A DNA stretch of 64,000 nucleotides from an uncultured Olleya sp. (GTDB lineage Bacteria > Bacteroidota > Bacteroidia > Flavobacteriales > Flavobacteriaceae): NCBI GenBank assembly GCA_947503885.1, contig CANNFD010000003.1:124001-188000 (forward strand). Reading direction: 5' to 3'. The notes under the pieces were generated by a model. It was not told the origin of the DNA. It was given only the letters and a program-made list of their open reading frames with translations, and ran no database searches. The position numbers were made by a program, and so were the translations under genes. Positions within the stretch are counted from its first letter, which is position 1. Every line of letters begins with the position of its first letter. Below are positions 27,813-35,534 of the stretch, in pieces.

Positions 27813-28571
27813 CTATTTGTTAAGCAAAGCAACCTCTTCATTTGTTAAAGCTCTATTGTATATTTTAAGATTGTCATAAACACCTGGCGTATTAGTTTTA
27901 TTATCTAAAGATCTTCCAATTAACATATCAGTTTTATAAACATCTAATTTACCATCAGTAATAGTTCTAGCATTTTCTAATTTTCCATTAATAAAAAATT
28001 GCATTCTTTCTCCATCATAAGTACCAGTTAGATTGTACCAAGTATCCGGAGACCAAATGTCTTTTTTTGTACTTAGTTGTACATATTCACCATTAATAGA
28101 AAGTGCAAACTTAAAAGTCCCTTTAACTTTAGGGCTTGGATACTCGTTACCAGTAACTCCAAATAGATATTGAACAAAAGGAGCACCATCTGTATCACTA
28201 GGTTTTAACACAATAGGATCATTACCGCTACCTTTAAAAGAGATAGGCTTATACCATATAGAAACCGTAATACCTTTTTTAGGATTAATATTATCATGGT
28301 TTTCAACTTTTACAGACTCGCTTAAGCCATCCATTGATAATGCTTTTTTAGCCATACCTAAACGGTTAGTAGTGTATGTACCAGTTACAAAATCATAATC
28401 ACCCTCTTTTCTAACACCATCAAAACTTGATTCGTAAAGCAAACCATCAATATCAATTTTTACTTCTTTAACCTCTGGGTTTGGGGTCTTAACAACTTCT
28501 TTTTTGTCTTCATTTTTACAAGAAAATAAAACTAAAACGGAAAGGGTAATTAAATAAAATTTTGAATTCAT
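27813..28571 (-). CDS. LamG / concanavalin A-like domain lipoprotein
   Basis: The 252-residue protein has a lipoprotein signal with the cysteine at residue 18 (VLFSCKN). After a charged linker, a LamG/jellyroll domain fills residues 45-250. Typical features are LSMDGLSESVKVENHDNINP, ITVSIWYKP, WYNLTGTYDGERMQFFINGK and a final YDNLKIYNRALTNEEVALL. Such domains bind carbohydrate or act as spacer modules; no catalytic domain is present. It would be anchored in the outer membrane or exported. It is a single minus-strand gene inside the plus-strand polysaccharide locus and diverges from the PIG-L gene. Its place here may reflect later insertion. Confidence 0.85.
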   Translation of the reverse strand: MNSKFYLITLSVLVLFSCKNEDKKEVVKTPNPEVKEVKIDIDGLLYESSFDGVRKEGDYDFVTGTYTTNRLGMAKKALSMDGLSESVKVENHDNINPKKGITVSIWYKPISFKGSGNDPIVLKPSDTDGAPFVQYLFGVTGNEYPSPKVKGTFKFALSINGEYVQLSTKKDIWSPDTWYNLTGTYDGERMQFFINGKLENARTITDGKLDVYKTDMLIGRSLDNKTNTPGVYDNLKIYNRALTNEEVALLNK

Positions 28572-28587
28572 TTTGATTTGTTTTTAG

Positions 28588-28621
28588 CAAAGGTAATAAA
28601 TAATTAATTTAACGTTGTAAA
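28588..28621 (-). promoter_or_regulatory. Promoter candidate for the LamG lipoprotein
   Basis: On the minus strand TACCTTTG (28588-28595) matches TAnnTTTG, with TTTA at 28618-28621 as a near -33 element and a 22-base spacer. The box ends 17 bases before the ATG. Confidence 0.42.
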
Positions 28622-28643
28622 GCTATAATCCCAAGATAAATTC

Positions 28644-28651
28644 TATTTTTG
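28644..28651 (+). promoter_or_regulatory. -7 box candidate for the PIG-L operon
   Basis: TATTTTTG matches TAnnTTTG and lies nine bases before the ATG at 28661. Its position argues against the alternative TTG at 28649 as the start codon, because that TTG is part of the box. Confidence 0.35.
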
Positions 28652-28660
28652 TTAAAAAAA

Positions 28661-29290
28661 ATGATTTCAAGTTTTAAGAATGTCTTAGTTTTAGCACCTC
28701 ACACAGATGATGGTGAGTTGGGTGCTGGTGGCACAATAAGCAAACTTATTCAAAATGGCACAAAGGTGACTTATGTTGCTTTTTCTACAGCAGAAGAATC
28801 TGTTCCTGAGGGACTTCCAAAAGATATTTTAAAAACAGAAGTTAAAGAGGCAACAAAAAGATTAGGAATACAAAACTTAATTATATATAATTATCAAGTT
28901 CGAAAACTTAACTACAAAAGACAAGAGATTCTTGAAAATTTAATAGATTTAAAAAAGGCAAATAATTTTGATTTGGTTTTACTTCCTAGCCTAAAAGACA
29001 TCCATCAAGACCATAGTACTATAGCTCAAGAAGGCGTTAGAGCTTTTAAAGGGATAACTATACTGGGCTATGAGTTAATTTGGAATAATTTGTCCTTTGA
29101 TACACAATGTTTTATTAAATTAAACGAAGAGCATATTCAAAAAAAGGTGCATGCTTTACAGTCTTATGAAAGTCAAGGGTTTAGAGATTATTTGTCTGAG
29201 GATTTTATTTTTTCGTTAGCAAAAGCTAGAGGGGTTCAAATAGGTGCTAAATATGCAGAAGCATTTGAAGTCATAAGATTAATACTATAA
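28661..29290 (+). CDS. PIG-L/LmbE-family sugar N-deacetylase
   Basis: From the ATG at 28661 the protein has 209 residues. It starts with a beta strand leading to APHTDDGELGAGG, where H14, D16 and D17 form the zinc-binding H-x-D-D motif of the PIG-L/LmbE family (usually HPDD). The third ligand is in LPSLKDIHQDHSTIA. The family removes acetyl groups from GlcNAc-containing substrates such as GlcNAc-PI, mycothiol precursors and some nucleotide sugars. It leads a tight operon with an LpxD-like acyltransferase (10 bases on) and a MaoC-like hydratase. This suggests that the freed amine is re-acylated, discussed in the findings. A longer form starting at TTG 28649 is less likely. Confidence 0.88.
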   Translation: MISSFKNVLVLAPHTDDGELGAGGTISKLIQNGTKVTYVAFSTAEESVPEGLPKDILKTEVKEATKRLGIQNLIIYNYQVRKLNYKRQEILENLIDLKKANNFDLVLLPSLKDIHQDHSTIAQEGVRAFKGITILGYELIWNNLSFDTQCFIKLNEEHIQKKVHALQSYESQGFRDYLSEDFIFSLAKARGVQIGAKYAEAFEVIRLIL

Positions 29291-29300
29291 ATAATAAAAA

Positions 29301-30278
29301 ATGCTTTATTCAAATAATTTCAAATTTAATTCAAAACAGCTATCCTCTGTTTTTAATGAGGATCAAATAATAAATTTTGAAGACTTTGATTTACTAATGT
29401 TTTCTTCATTTAAAAACCTAAATGATAATGCTATTTATTTTATAAAGGAGTTAAATAAAAATTCATTAGATTTAATAGATAAGGTAAAACAGTCAGTAAT
29501 TATTGTTCCAGAAGATTATACTTTTAAAAACAACTCAAATATTATTATTAAATCTAAAAAGCCAAGATTAGATTTCGCTAAATTATCAAATTATATTTAT
29601 AAAAACTGTAGCGATAAGCATGATAATAAAAAATATAAAACAGATAAAAATCATATAACAATAGCCTCTACAGCTATAGTATCAAATAAGGCTACAATCT
29701 ACCCTAATGTTTATATTGGACCAAACTGTGTAATAGAAGATGGGGTAACAATTTTTCCTAATGTAACAATTTTAGGAAATGTTATTATTAAAAAAAATAG
29801 TGAGATTGGTTCAAATTCAACAATTGGAAATCAAGGGTTTGGAGGAGAACGTGATAATGATGGTAAAATCTATATGATACCACATTTAGGAGGAGTTATA
29901 ATAGAACAAAATGTTAGAATAGGCTCTAATAACACAATCGTTTCTGGAACCATCAATCCAACTATTGTTGGAGAGCAAACAAAGTTTGACGACCATATAC
30001 ATTTTGCACACAATTGCAAAACAGGTAAATCATGTTTTGTAACAGCTTGTGCACAGTTTAGTGGTAGTATTACACTAGGAGATAGAGTTTGGATTGGGCC
30101 AAATGCTTCATTAATACAGGGGATTACAATCGGAGATGATAGTACTGTAGGTATCGGAGCAGTAGTTACAAAAAGCGTTAATAAAAATTTAATTGTTACA
30201 GGGAATCCTGCTACAGAATTAAATGAGTTTATTAAAAATCGTAAAATCTTAAAAAGAATTGTAAATGAAAATAATTAA
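29301..30278 (+). CDS. LpxD-like N-acyltransferase (left-handed beta-helix)
   Basis: The 325-residue protein copies the architecture of LpxD. An N-terminal alpha/beta domain ends with KSKKPRLDFAKLSNYIY (84-100), equivalent to the N-P-R-x-x-F-A motif. A hexapeptide helix follows from about 118 to 300, then a short helical C-terminus. The LpxD active-site block is recognisable: GFGGERDNDGKIYMIPHLGG (179-198), and the catalytic-type histidine H237 in HFAHNC. LpxD adds an (R)-3-hydroxyacyl group to the 2-amino group of UDP-acylglucosamine in lipid A synthesis. This copy is divergent and sits in a polysaccharide locus between a deacetylase and a hydratase, so its substrate is probably a surface sugar. 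Its end overlaps the hydratase start by 14 bases. Confidence 0.85.
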   Translation: MLYSNNFKFNSKQLSSVFNEDQIINFEDFDLLMFSSFKNLNDNAIYFIKELNKNSLDLIDKVKQSVIIVPEDYTFKNNSNIIIKSKKPRLDFAKLSNYIYKNCSDKHDNKKYKTDKNHITIASTAIVSNKATIYPNVYIGPNCVIEDGVTIFPNVTILGNVIIKKNSEIGSNSTIGNQGFGGERDNDGKIYMIPHLGGVIIEQNVRIGSNNTIVSGTINPTIVGEQTKFDDHIHFAHNCKTGKSCFVTACAQFSGSITLGDRVWIGPNASLIQGITIGDDSTVGIGAVVTKSVNKNLIVTGNPATELNEFIKNRKILKRIVNENN

Positions 30279-30663
30279 TATTAATGATTCAGCTTCTTTT
30301 TCAAAGACTATTACAGAGCATGATATTTTAACATTTGCTGGGATAACTGGCGATTTTAATGATATTCATATTAATAAGCTAGCAGCAGAAAAATCTATAT
30401 TTAAAGAAAGAATTGCTCATGGTATGCTAACAGCAAGTTTTATATCTACAGTAATAGGTATGTTTCTGCCTGGTAGAGGAAGTATTTATTTAGAGCAGAA
30501 CTTGAAATTTTTAAAACCCGTTACTATAGGAGAAACCATAAAAGCCGAAGTAATTGTTGAAGACATTAATAAGAAAAAAGGAGTGTATACACTTAAGACA
30601 ATAGTTACAAACCAATTTGGAGCGCTTGTTATTGATGGTTCTGCAAAGATATTATATAGATAA
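30265..30663 (+). CDS. MaoC/PhaJ-like (R)-specific enoyl-CoA hydratase
   Basis: The 132-residue hot-dog protein has the hydratase-2 motif ITGDFNDIHINKLAAEKS. D30 and H35 match the catalytic Asp/His pair of PhaJ, and IAHGMLTASFIS follows. Length is that of single-domain PhaJ/MaoC enzymes, which hydrate trans-2-enoyl-CoA to (R)-3-hydroxyacyl-CoA. The ATG overlaps the LpxD-like gene by 14 bases. The stop overlaps the next glycosyltransferase start by one base. In this setting it may make the hydroxyacyl donor for the LpxD-like enzyme, or act as a dehydratase on another substrate. The first reading is inference from gene order. Confidence 0.88.
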   Translation: MKIININDSASFSKTITEHDILTFAGITGDFNDIHINKLAAEKSIFKERIAHGMLTASFISTVIGMFLPGRGSIYLEQNLKFLKPVTIGETIKAEVIVEDINKKKGVYTLKTIVTNQFGALVIDGSAKILYR

Positions 30664-31889
30664 TGACAAAAAACAAATCTATTTGGTTAATAAATCAATA
30701 CTTAACTACTCCAGAATTAAATGGAGAAGGACATAGACATTCATATTTAGCTCAAGAGTGGATTGATAAGGGCTATGACGTGACACTAATTACATCATCT
30801 TACTCGCATATAGGTAATAGGCATAACTCATTTAAAGGGTTATTTAGTGTCCAAAATGATAATATTAGAACATTATTAATTAAAGGAAATGTATACAAGG
30901 ATACAAATGGATTTTTAAGGATTTTAAGTTGGTTAATTTTTTCATTTCTTCTTTTTTTTATACCAACTAAAAAGCTTCCAAAACCTGATATTATAATAGT
31001 GTCTTCAATCTCTTTATTACCAATATTAAATGTGGTATATTATTTTAAGAAGAAATTTAAAAACGCGAAGTTTATTTTAGAAATCAGAGACATTTGGCCT
31101 TTATCACTAATTGAAATAGGAGGATTTTCCCCAAAAAACTTATTTATAAAATTTTTGTCTTGGGTAGAAAAATTAGGATATAAAAAAGCAGAACACATTG
31201 TATCCCTTTTAATGGATACAAATCAACACATAAAGGAAGTACTTGGTAATAATAACTTTAAATATACTTGGATTTCTAATGGATACAACCTTGAAGATCC
31301 ATCTTACTATCAACCTATTGCTGCAGACGTTGTTAATAAAATACCAAAAGATAAATTTATCGTTGGATACACAGGCGCATTAGGTATTGCAAATAGTATG
31401 GAGACTGCTATTGAGGCATTTAATAGCCTTAAAACGGAAGATGTTACCTTATGTATACTAGGTAATGGTAATGAAAAAGATAACTTAATTAAAAGAGCCA
31501 AAAACAACCCTAATATAATTTTCTTTGATGCGGTAAATAAAAATCAAGTACAATCGTTTTTGAGTAATTGTGATTTACTTTTTTTTAGTTCTAAAAACTT
31601 AGATATTTATAGATTTGGGATATCAGCAAATAAGACTTTCGAATACATGTATTCTGGTAAACCAATTATTTTGTCAGCACCTACTAGAAATAATGTTATC
31701 GAAAAAGCTAATTGTGGTAGTGTGATACCAGCAGAAAACACAGAAGCTTTAATCAATGAGATTTTAAAATATAAAGCTATGGACCCAATTAAAAGACTAG
31801 AAATGGGGCAAAATGGTAAGGCTTATTTGATTGAAAATATTACTTATAAAACTCTAGCTCAAAAATATATAAATATTTTTCAAGAATAA
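30663..31889 (+). CDS. WbuB-like GT4 glycosyltransferase
   Basis: The 408-residue GT-B enzyme begins IWLINQYLTTPELNGEGHRH and has LEIRDIWPLSLIEIGGF, where the D-x-W-P-L-S motif is typical of WbuB and related fucosaminyltransferases. The C-terminal half carries VGYTGALGIANSMETAIEAF, ILGNGNEKDNLIK and FGISANKTFEYMYSGKPIIL. In many gram-negative loci WbuB-like enzymes precede a small PglC-type initiating transferase, as here with one membrane protein between. It probably adds the second sugar on the primed lipid carrier. Which amino sugar it uses cannot be told. Confidence 0.88.
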   Translation: MTKNKSIWLINQYLTTPELNGEGHRHSYLAQEWIDKGYDVTLITSSYSHIGNRHNSFKGLFSVQNDNIRTLLIKGNVYKDTNGFLRILSWLIFSFLLFFIPTKKLPKPDIIIVSSISLLPILNVVYYFKKKFKNAKFILEIRDIWPLSLIEIGGFSPKNLFIKFLSWVEKLGYKKAEHIVSLLMDTNQHIKEVLGNNNFKYTWISNGYNLEDPSYYQPIAADVVNKIPKDKFIVGYTGALGIANSMETAIEAFNSLKTEDVTLCILGNGNEKDNLIKRAKNNPNIIFFDAVNKNQVQSFLSNCDLLFFSSKNLDIYRFGISANKTFEYMYSGKPIILSAPTRNNVIEKANCGSVIPAENTEALINEILKYKAMDPIKRLEMGQNGKAYLIENITYKTLAQKYINIFQE

Positions 31890-31890
31890 G

Positions 31891-33093
31891 ATGATTAAAA
31901 ACAAAGCGAAGTTGTTAAACTCAACCGTCCTAGTCTGGTTGATACTTGCACTTTTTCTAGTAGAATTTATTGCAACGCTATTGTTACAATTTGGTGAACC
32001 ATCTAAAACCAGGTTAGTTGGTGTATATAAGTTTTTTTTTCAGGTTGTAATTCTTTTATCTATAGATTATAAAAACTTAAATAAAAAAATTCTTTATTTA
32101 TTTATCACGTTAACACTTATATTTAGTTTAAATCAATTACTAAACCCAATATTTAATAAGGATTTTAATTGGTTATTTTTAAAGGGCAGTATCTATTATT
32201 ATGATAGATATATTTATGTAATATTATTTGCATTAATGATTTACTCTAGGCAGGATAGTGACCGTATAATTAACAAAACACTAAAAATAGCCGAGTATAT
32301 ATTGGTTGCTAATTTGGCTTTAATTATAATAGGTTTGTTGTTTAAAATAGATTTTTTTAAATCCTACCCTAGATCTATTAGATTTGGCTATGACGGATTA
32401 TTTAATAAAGTAAACGAGGTAACTTTTATTTACAGTATTTACCTAATCTATCTATATTATAAAAGCTTCATTATAAAGTCTAGAAAATGGATATTTTTTA
32501 TTATTGTATCTATTATTAGTCTGTTGATAGGTACTAAAGTAATGTTGTTATTTCTAGCTTTATTATTTGTATTTCATTTTGTAGTAGTGTACAAAAAAAA
32601 TAAAGGCTTAAAAGTAATTGCGATAGGTCTAATTTTAGGGTTTATTATCTTTTTTCAAAAAATCACCTATTTTGTTTTAGAGCTGTTTCCTTTTTGGAAT
32701 AAATTAAAAGAAGAATATGGATTAATGACACTTTTATTATCAAAGCGTGATTTCTTATTTTATCAATCCATAGACTATATGTCTGCCAATTGGAGATTTA
32801 TTAACTATTTTATTGGAGGCGCTTTTTATTCTAATTCTTTTGCAATATCTCAAATGGATGGCCCAGATTTGTTTTTGTTTTTTGGGGGAATAGGCACACT
32901 AGTTTATTTGTCCCTATTTGTAGTAATTTTCATGAAGAAAAATAATATAATCATCAATGGGTTAATTTTAATTATATTAATATGTGGATTACTTGGAGGG
33001 GCTTTATTAATGAGTCCTTTGTCTATGGTACTTTTGTTTATAGTATCCTATAGTTTAAATAAAATGCATAAATTTGAATATAATATAAAATAA
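31891..33093 (+). CDS. Polytopic membrane protein, probable O-unit polymerase
   Basis: The 400-residue protein has about ten membrane spans. A central loop [20 protein letters not shown] is followed by [14 protein letters not shown], a layout common in Wzy/EpsG-type polymerases, where conserved arginines sit in periplasmic loops. There is no clear family motif. It lies within one or two bases of its neighbours: the WbuB-like transferase ends just before it and the PglC-like gene overlaps its stop by one base. The position between a transferase and the initiating enzyme supports a polymerase role for the glycan primed by that enzyme. Confidence 0.6.
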   Translation: MIKNKAKLLNSTVLVWLILALFLVEFIATLLLQFGEPSKTRLVGVYKFFFQVVILLSIDYKNLNKKILYLFITLTLIFSLNQLLNPIFNKDFNWLFLKGSIYYYDRYIYVILFALMIYSRQDSDRIINKTLKIAEYILVANLALIIIGLLFKIDFFKSYPRSIRFGYDGLFNKVNEVTFIYSIYLIYLYYKSFIIKSRKWIFFIIVSIISLLIGTKVMLLFLALLFVFHFVVVYKKNKGLKVIAIGLILGFIIFFQKITYFVLELFPFWNKLKEEYGLMTLLLSKRDFLFYQSIDYMSANWRFINYFIGGAFYSNSFAISQMDGPDLFLFFGGIGTLVYLSLFVVIFMKKNNIIINGLILIILICGLLGGALLMSPLSMVLLFIVSYSLNKMHKFEYNIK

Positions 33094-33698
33094 TGTACAA
33101 ATCATTTTTTAAATCTTTTATAGATTTTTTTACAGCGCTGATAGGTTTTGTACTAATTAGTCCCGTATTTTTAATCGTTTTAATACTATTATTTATTAAT
33201 AATAATGGTAAGCCTTTTTTCTTTCAAAAAAGACCAGGTAAAAACGGTAAAATATTTAATGTCATTAAGTTTAAAACTATGACAGACAAAATGGATAAAG
33301 AAGGCAACTTATTGCCAGACTCAGAAAGATTGACAAATACTGGTAAATTTGTTAGAAAAACATCGCTAGATGAGCTACCACAACTAATTAATGTTTTAAA
33401 AGGAGACATGAGTTTGATAGGACCAAGACCTTTATTACCAGAATACTTAGATTTATATACACCAACCCAAAGCAAAAGACATGATGTTAAACCAGGAATT
33501 ACAGGTTGGGCTCAGGTTAATGGTCGGAATGCTATTAGTTGGAATAAAAAATTTGAATTAGACGTGTGGTATGTAGAAAATATTAGTTTTAAATTAGATA
33601 TTCAAATTTTATTTAAAACGGTATCAAAAGTTATTAAGTCAGAAGGGATAAATGCTATTGATGCAGTCACTACTGAAAAATTTACAGGATCAAACTAA
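33093..33698 (+). CDS. PglC-like initiating phosphoglycosyl transferase
   Basis: The 201-residue protein is a minimal monotopic phosphoglycosyl transferase. It has one N-terminal re-entrant hydrophobic helix (about 6-33), then [41 protein letters not shown] with the catalytic Asp-Glu pair, [12 protein letters not shown] and [14 protein letters not shown]. It transfers a sugar-1-phosphate from a UDP-sugar to undecaprenyl phosphate at the cytoplasmic face of the inner membrane. The adjacent PglD- and PglE-like genes, and the PglF-like gene at 35535, make UDP-di-N-acetylbacillosamine its most likely substrate. Confidence 0.92.
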   Translation: MYKSFFKSFIDFFTALIGFVLISPVFLIVLILLFINNNGKPFFFQKRPGKNGKIFNVIKFKTMTDKMDKEGNLLPDSERLTNTGKFVRKTSLDELPQLINVLKGDMSLIGPRPLLPEYLDLYTPTQSKRHDVKPGITGWAQVNGRNAISWNKKFELDVWYVENISFKLDIQILFKTVSKVIKSEGINAIDAVTTEKFTGSN

Positions 33699-34309
33699 TG
33701 GTATATTTATACGGAGCAAGTGGACATGCTAAGGTAGTAACAGACGTTGTGCTTTCTAATAAAGCTAATGTTATTTCTGGCGTTTTTGATGATAACACTT
33801 CAATTAATAAGTTTAATAATTTACCTTTTTTTGGAAGTTTTGAGCCTTCAAAAATTGATAAACTTAGCAAACTTATTATCTGTATTGGAGATAATTTAAT
33901 AAGAAAAAATATCTCAGATAAATTAATAAATATTAATTTTTTAACTGCATTACATGCTACTTCTGTAGTTTCAAAAAACTCAAGTATTAAACAAGGGACT
34001 GTTGTAATGGCAAATGCTGTTGTTAATTCTGGTGCAACTATTGGCCAACATTGTATTTTAAATACAGCCTCTATAATTGAGCATGATTGTATAATAGAAG
34101 ATTTTGTACATGTATCACCAAATGCAACATTAACTGGAGGTGTAAAAATTGGGGAAGGGACACACATTGGAGCAGGAGCTATTATAATTCCAAATATTAC
34201 CATAGGTAAGTGGTGTAAAATCGGCGCTGGTACTGTTGTTTTAAAAAACATCCCTGACAACTCTGTTGTTGTTGGTAACCCTGGAAAAATAATTAAAAAA
34301 ATTTTTTAA
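33698..34309 (+). CDS. PglD-like UDP-4-amino-sugar N-acetyltransferase
   Basis: The 203-residue protein has a short N-terminal Rossmann-like domain (VYLYGASGHAKVVTDVV) and a C-terminal left-handed beta-helix. H129 in IIEHDC matches the general-base histidine of PglD. The pattern HVSPNATLTGGVKIGEGTHI and the final VVGNPGKIIKK are typical of the PglD/NeuD family. It should acetylate the 4-amino group of UDP-4-amino-4,6-dideoxy-GlcNAc with acetyl-CoA, giving UDP-diNAcBac. The start overlaps the PglC-like stop, and the PglE-like gene follows after one base. Confidence 0.92.
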   Translation: MVYLYGASGHAKVVTDVVLSNKANVISGVFDDNTSINKFNNLPFFGSFEPSKIDKLSKLIICIGDNLIRKNISDKLININFLTALHATSVVSKNSSIKQGTVVMANAVVNSGATIGQHCILNTASIIEHDCIIEDFVHVSPNATLTGGVKIGEGTHIGAGAIIIPNITIGKWCKIGAGTVVLKNIPDNSVVVGNPGKIIKKIF

Positions 34310-34310
34310 A

Positions 34311-35438
34311 ATGAACACAAAAATATGGCTATCCTCACCTCACATGGGAGGAACAGAGCAAAATTATATAAAAGAAGCTTTTGATGCCAATTGGATTGCA
34401 CCATTAGGACCTAATGTTAACGGTTTTGAAAAAGACTTAGAGACCTATTTAGGACAAGATAAAAAAGTAGCTTGTTTATCTTCTGGTACAGCAGCAATAC
34501 ACTTAGCATTAGTACAATTAGGGGTTGCTTTAAATGATGAGGTAATCTGTCAAACCTTTACATTTTGTGGCTCGTCTAACCCAATTGCTTATCAAGGAGC
34601 AATACCTGTTTTTGTGGATAGTGAACCAGAAACTTGGAACATGTGTCCAAAACATCTAGAAACCGCTATTAAAGATAGGATTGCTAAAGGTAAAACACCT
34701 AAAGCCATTATTATAGTACATCTTTACGGGATGCCTTCAAAAATAGACGAACTATTAGAAGTCGCATCAAAATATAAAATACCTGTTATTGAAGACGCTG
34801 CAGAAGCATTAGGATCTACCTATAAAGGAAGACAATGCGGTACATTTGGAGCCTTTTCTATCTTGTCGTTTAACGGAAATAAAATAATAACAACATCAGG
34901 AGGTGGCGCAATGGTTTGCAATACCATTGAAGATAAAAATCAAACCGTTTTTTACGCAACTCAAGCTAGAGACAATGCACCACATTATGAGCATTCTAAA
35001 ATAGGATATAATTATAGAATGAGTAATATCAGTGCTGGTATTGGTAGAGGACAAATGGAAGTCCTAGATAAGCATATTGGTCTAAGAAGAGACATGAATA
35101 CCTTTTATGTCAATTTATTTAAAGACATTAAAGGTGTCCAAGTCCAAAAACAACCCAACCCTGATTTTTATTCAAACTTTTGGCTTAGTTGTATTTTAAT
35201 TAATGAAGATGCTCCTTTTACTAAAGCACAATTTCAAGAAGCGATGGATGCTGCAAATATTGAAACCCGACCTTTATGGAAACCTATGCATATGCAACCT
35301 ATTTTTAAAGACGCATTATATTTTGGAGATAATTTAAGCGAAGTTTTGTTTAAAAAAGGATTATGTCTACCAAGCGGTTCTAATTTGGTTAAAGAGGATT
35401 TAGACAGAATTACTAAAGTTGTCAAGGGGCTACTATAG
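34311..35438 (+). CDS. PglE-like UDP-4-keto-sugar aminotransferase (DegT/DnrJ family)
   Basis: The 375-residue PLP enzyme begins KIWLSSPHMGGTEQNYI, close to the SPPHMGG start of PglE. It has CLSSGTAAIHLAL, VIEDAAEALGS, and the PLP lysine K191 in SFNGNKIITTSGGGA. NYRMSNISAGIGRGQMEVL and ETRPLWKPMHMQPIF are further family marks. It transfers an amino group from glutamate to the 4-keto sugar made by the PglF-like enzyme. It is the only sugar aminotransferase in the window, although the WbpB/WbpD-like genes would also need one acting at C3. The downstream gap of 96 bases separates it from the PglF-like gene. Confidence 0.93.
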   Translation: MNTKIWLSSPHMGGTEQNYIKEAFDANWIAPLGPNVNGFEKDLETYLGQDKKVACLSSGTAAIHLALVQLGVALNDEVICQTFTFCGSSNPIAYQGAIPVFVDSEPETWNMCPKHLETAIKDRIAKGKTPKAIIIVHLYGMPSKIDELLEVASKYKIPVIEDAAEALGSTYKGRQCGTFGAFSILSFNGNKIITTSGGGAMVCNTIEDKNQTVFYATQARDNAPHYEHSKIGYNYRMSNISAGIGRGQMEVLDKHIGLRRDMNTFYVNLFKDIKGVQVQKQPNPDFYSNFWLSCILINEDAPFTKAQFQEAMDAANIETRPLWKPMHMQPIFKDALYFGDNLSEVLFKKGLCLPSGSNLVKEDLDRITKVVKGLL

Positions 35439-35474
35439 CAGCTCTTTAGGCCCTTTTAAATAAGGCTTTAAGTA

Positions 35475-35482
35475 TATTTTTG
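35475..35482 (+). promoter_or_regulatory. -7 box candidate before the PglF-like gene
   Basis: TATTTTTG matches TAnnTTTG in the 96-base spacer between the PglE- and PglF-like genes, 52 bases before the ATG. No TTTG is found at the ideal -33 distance. Confidence 0.35.
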
Positions 35483-35534
35483 GTATATTGTCATTATATT
35501 TTAAGATATTTGTTAACTTTTATTAAAGATCCAA

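Noticed and set aside
33682-34260. A 192-codon open frame on the minus strand opposite the PglD-like gene.
   Set aside because: It mirrors a beta-helix gene with strong motifs on the plus strand, has low-complexity composition and no recognisable domain.
35418-35460. A possible terminator after the PglE-like gene (AAGGGGC and GGCCCTT arms).
   Set aside because: The arms do not match well and the loop is long; I could not support it.
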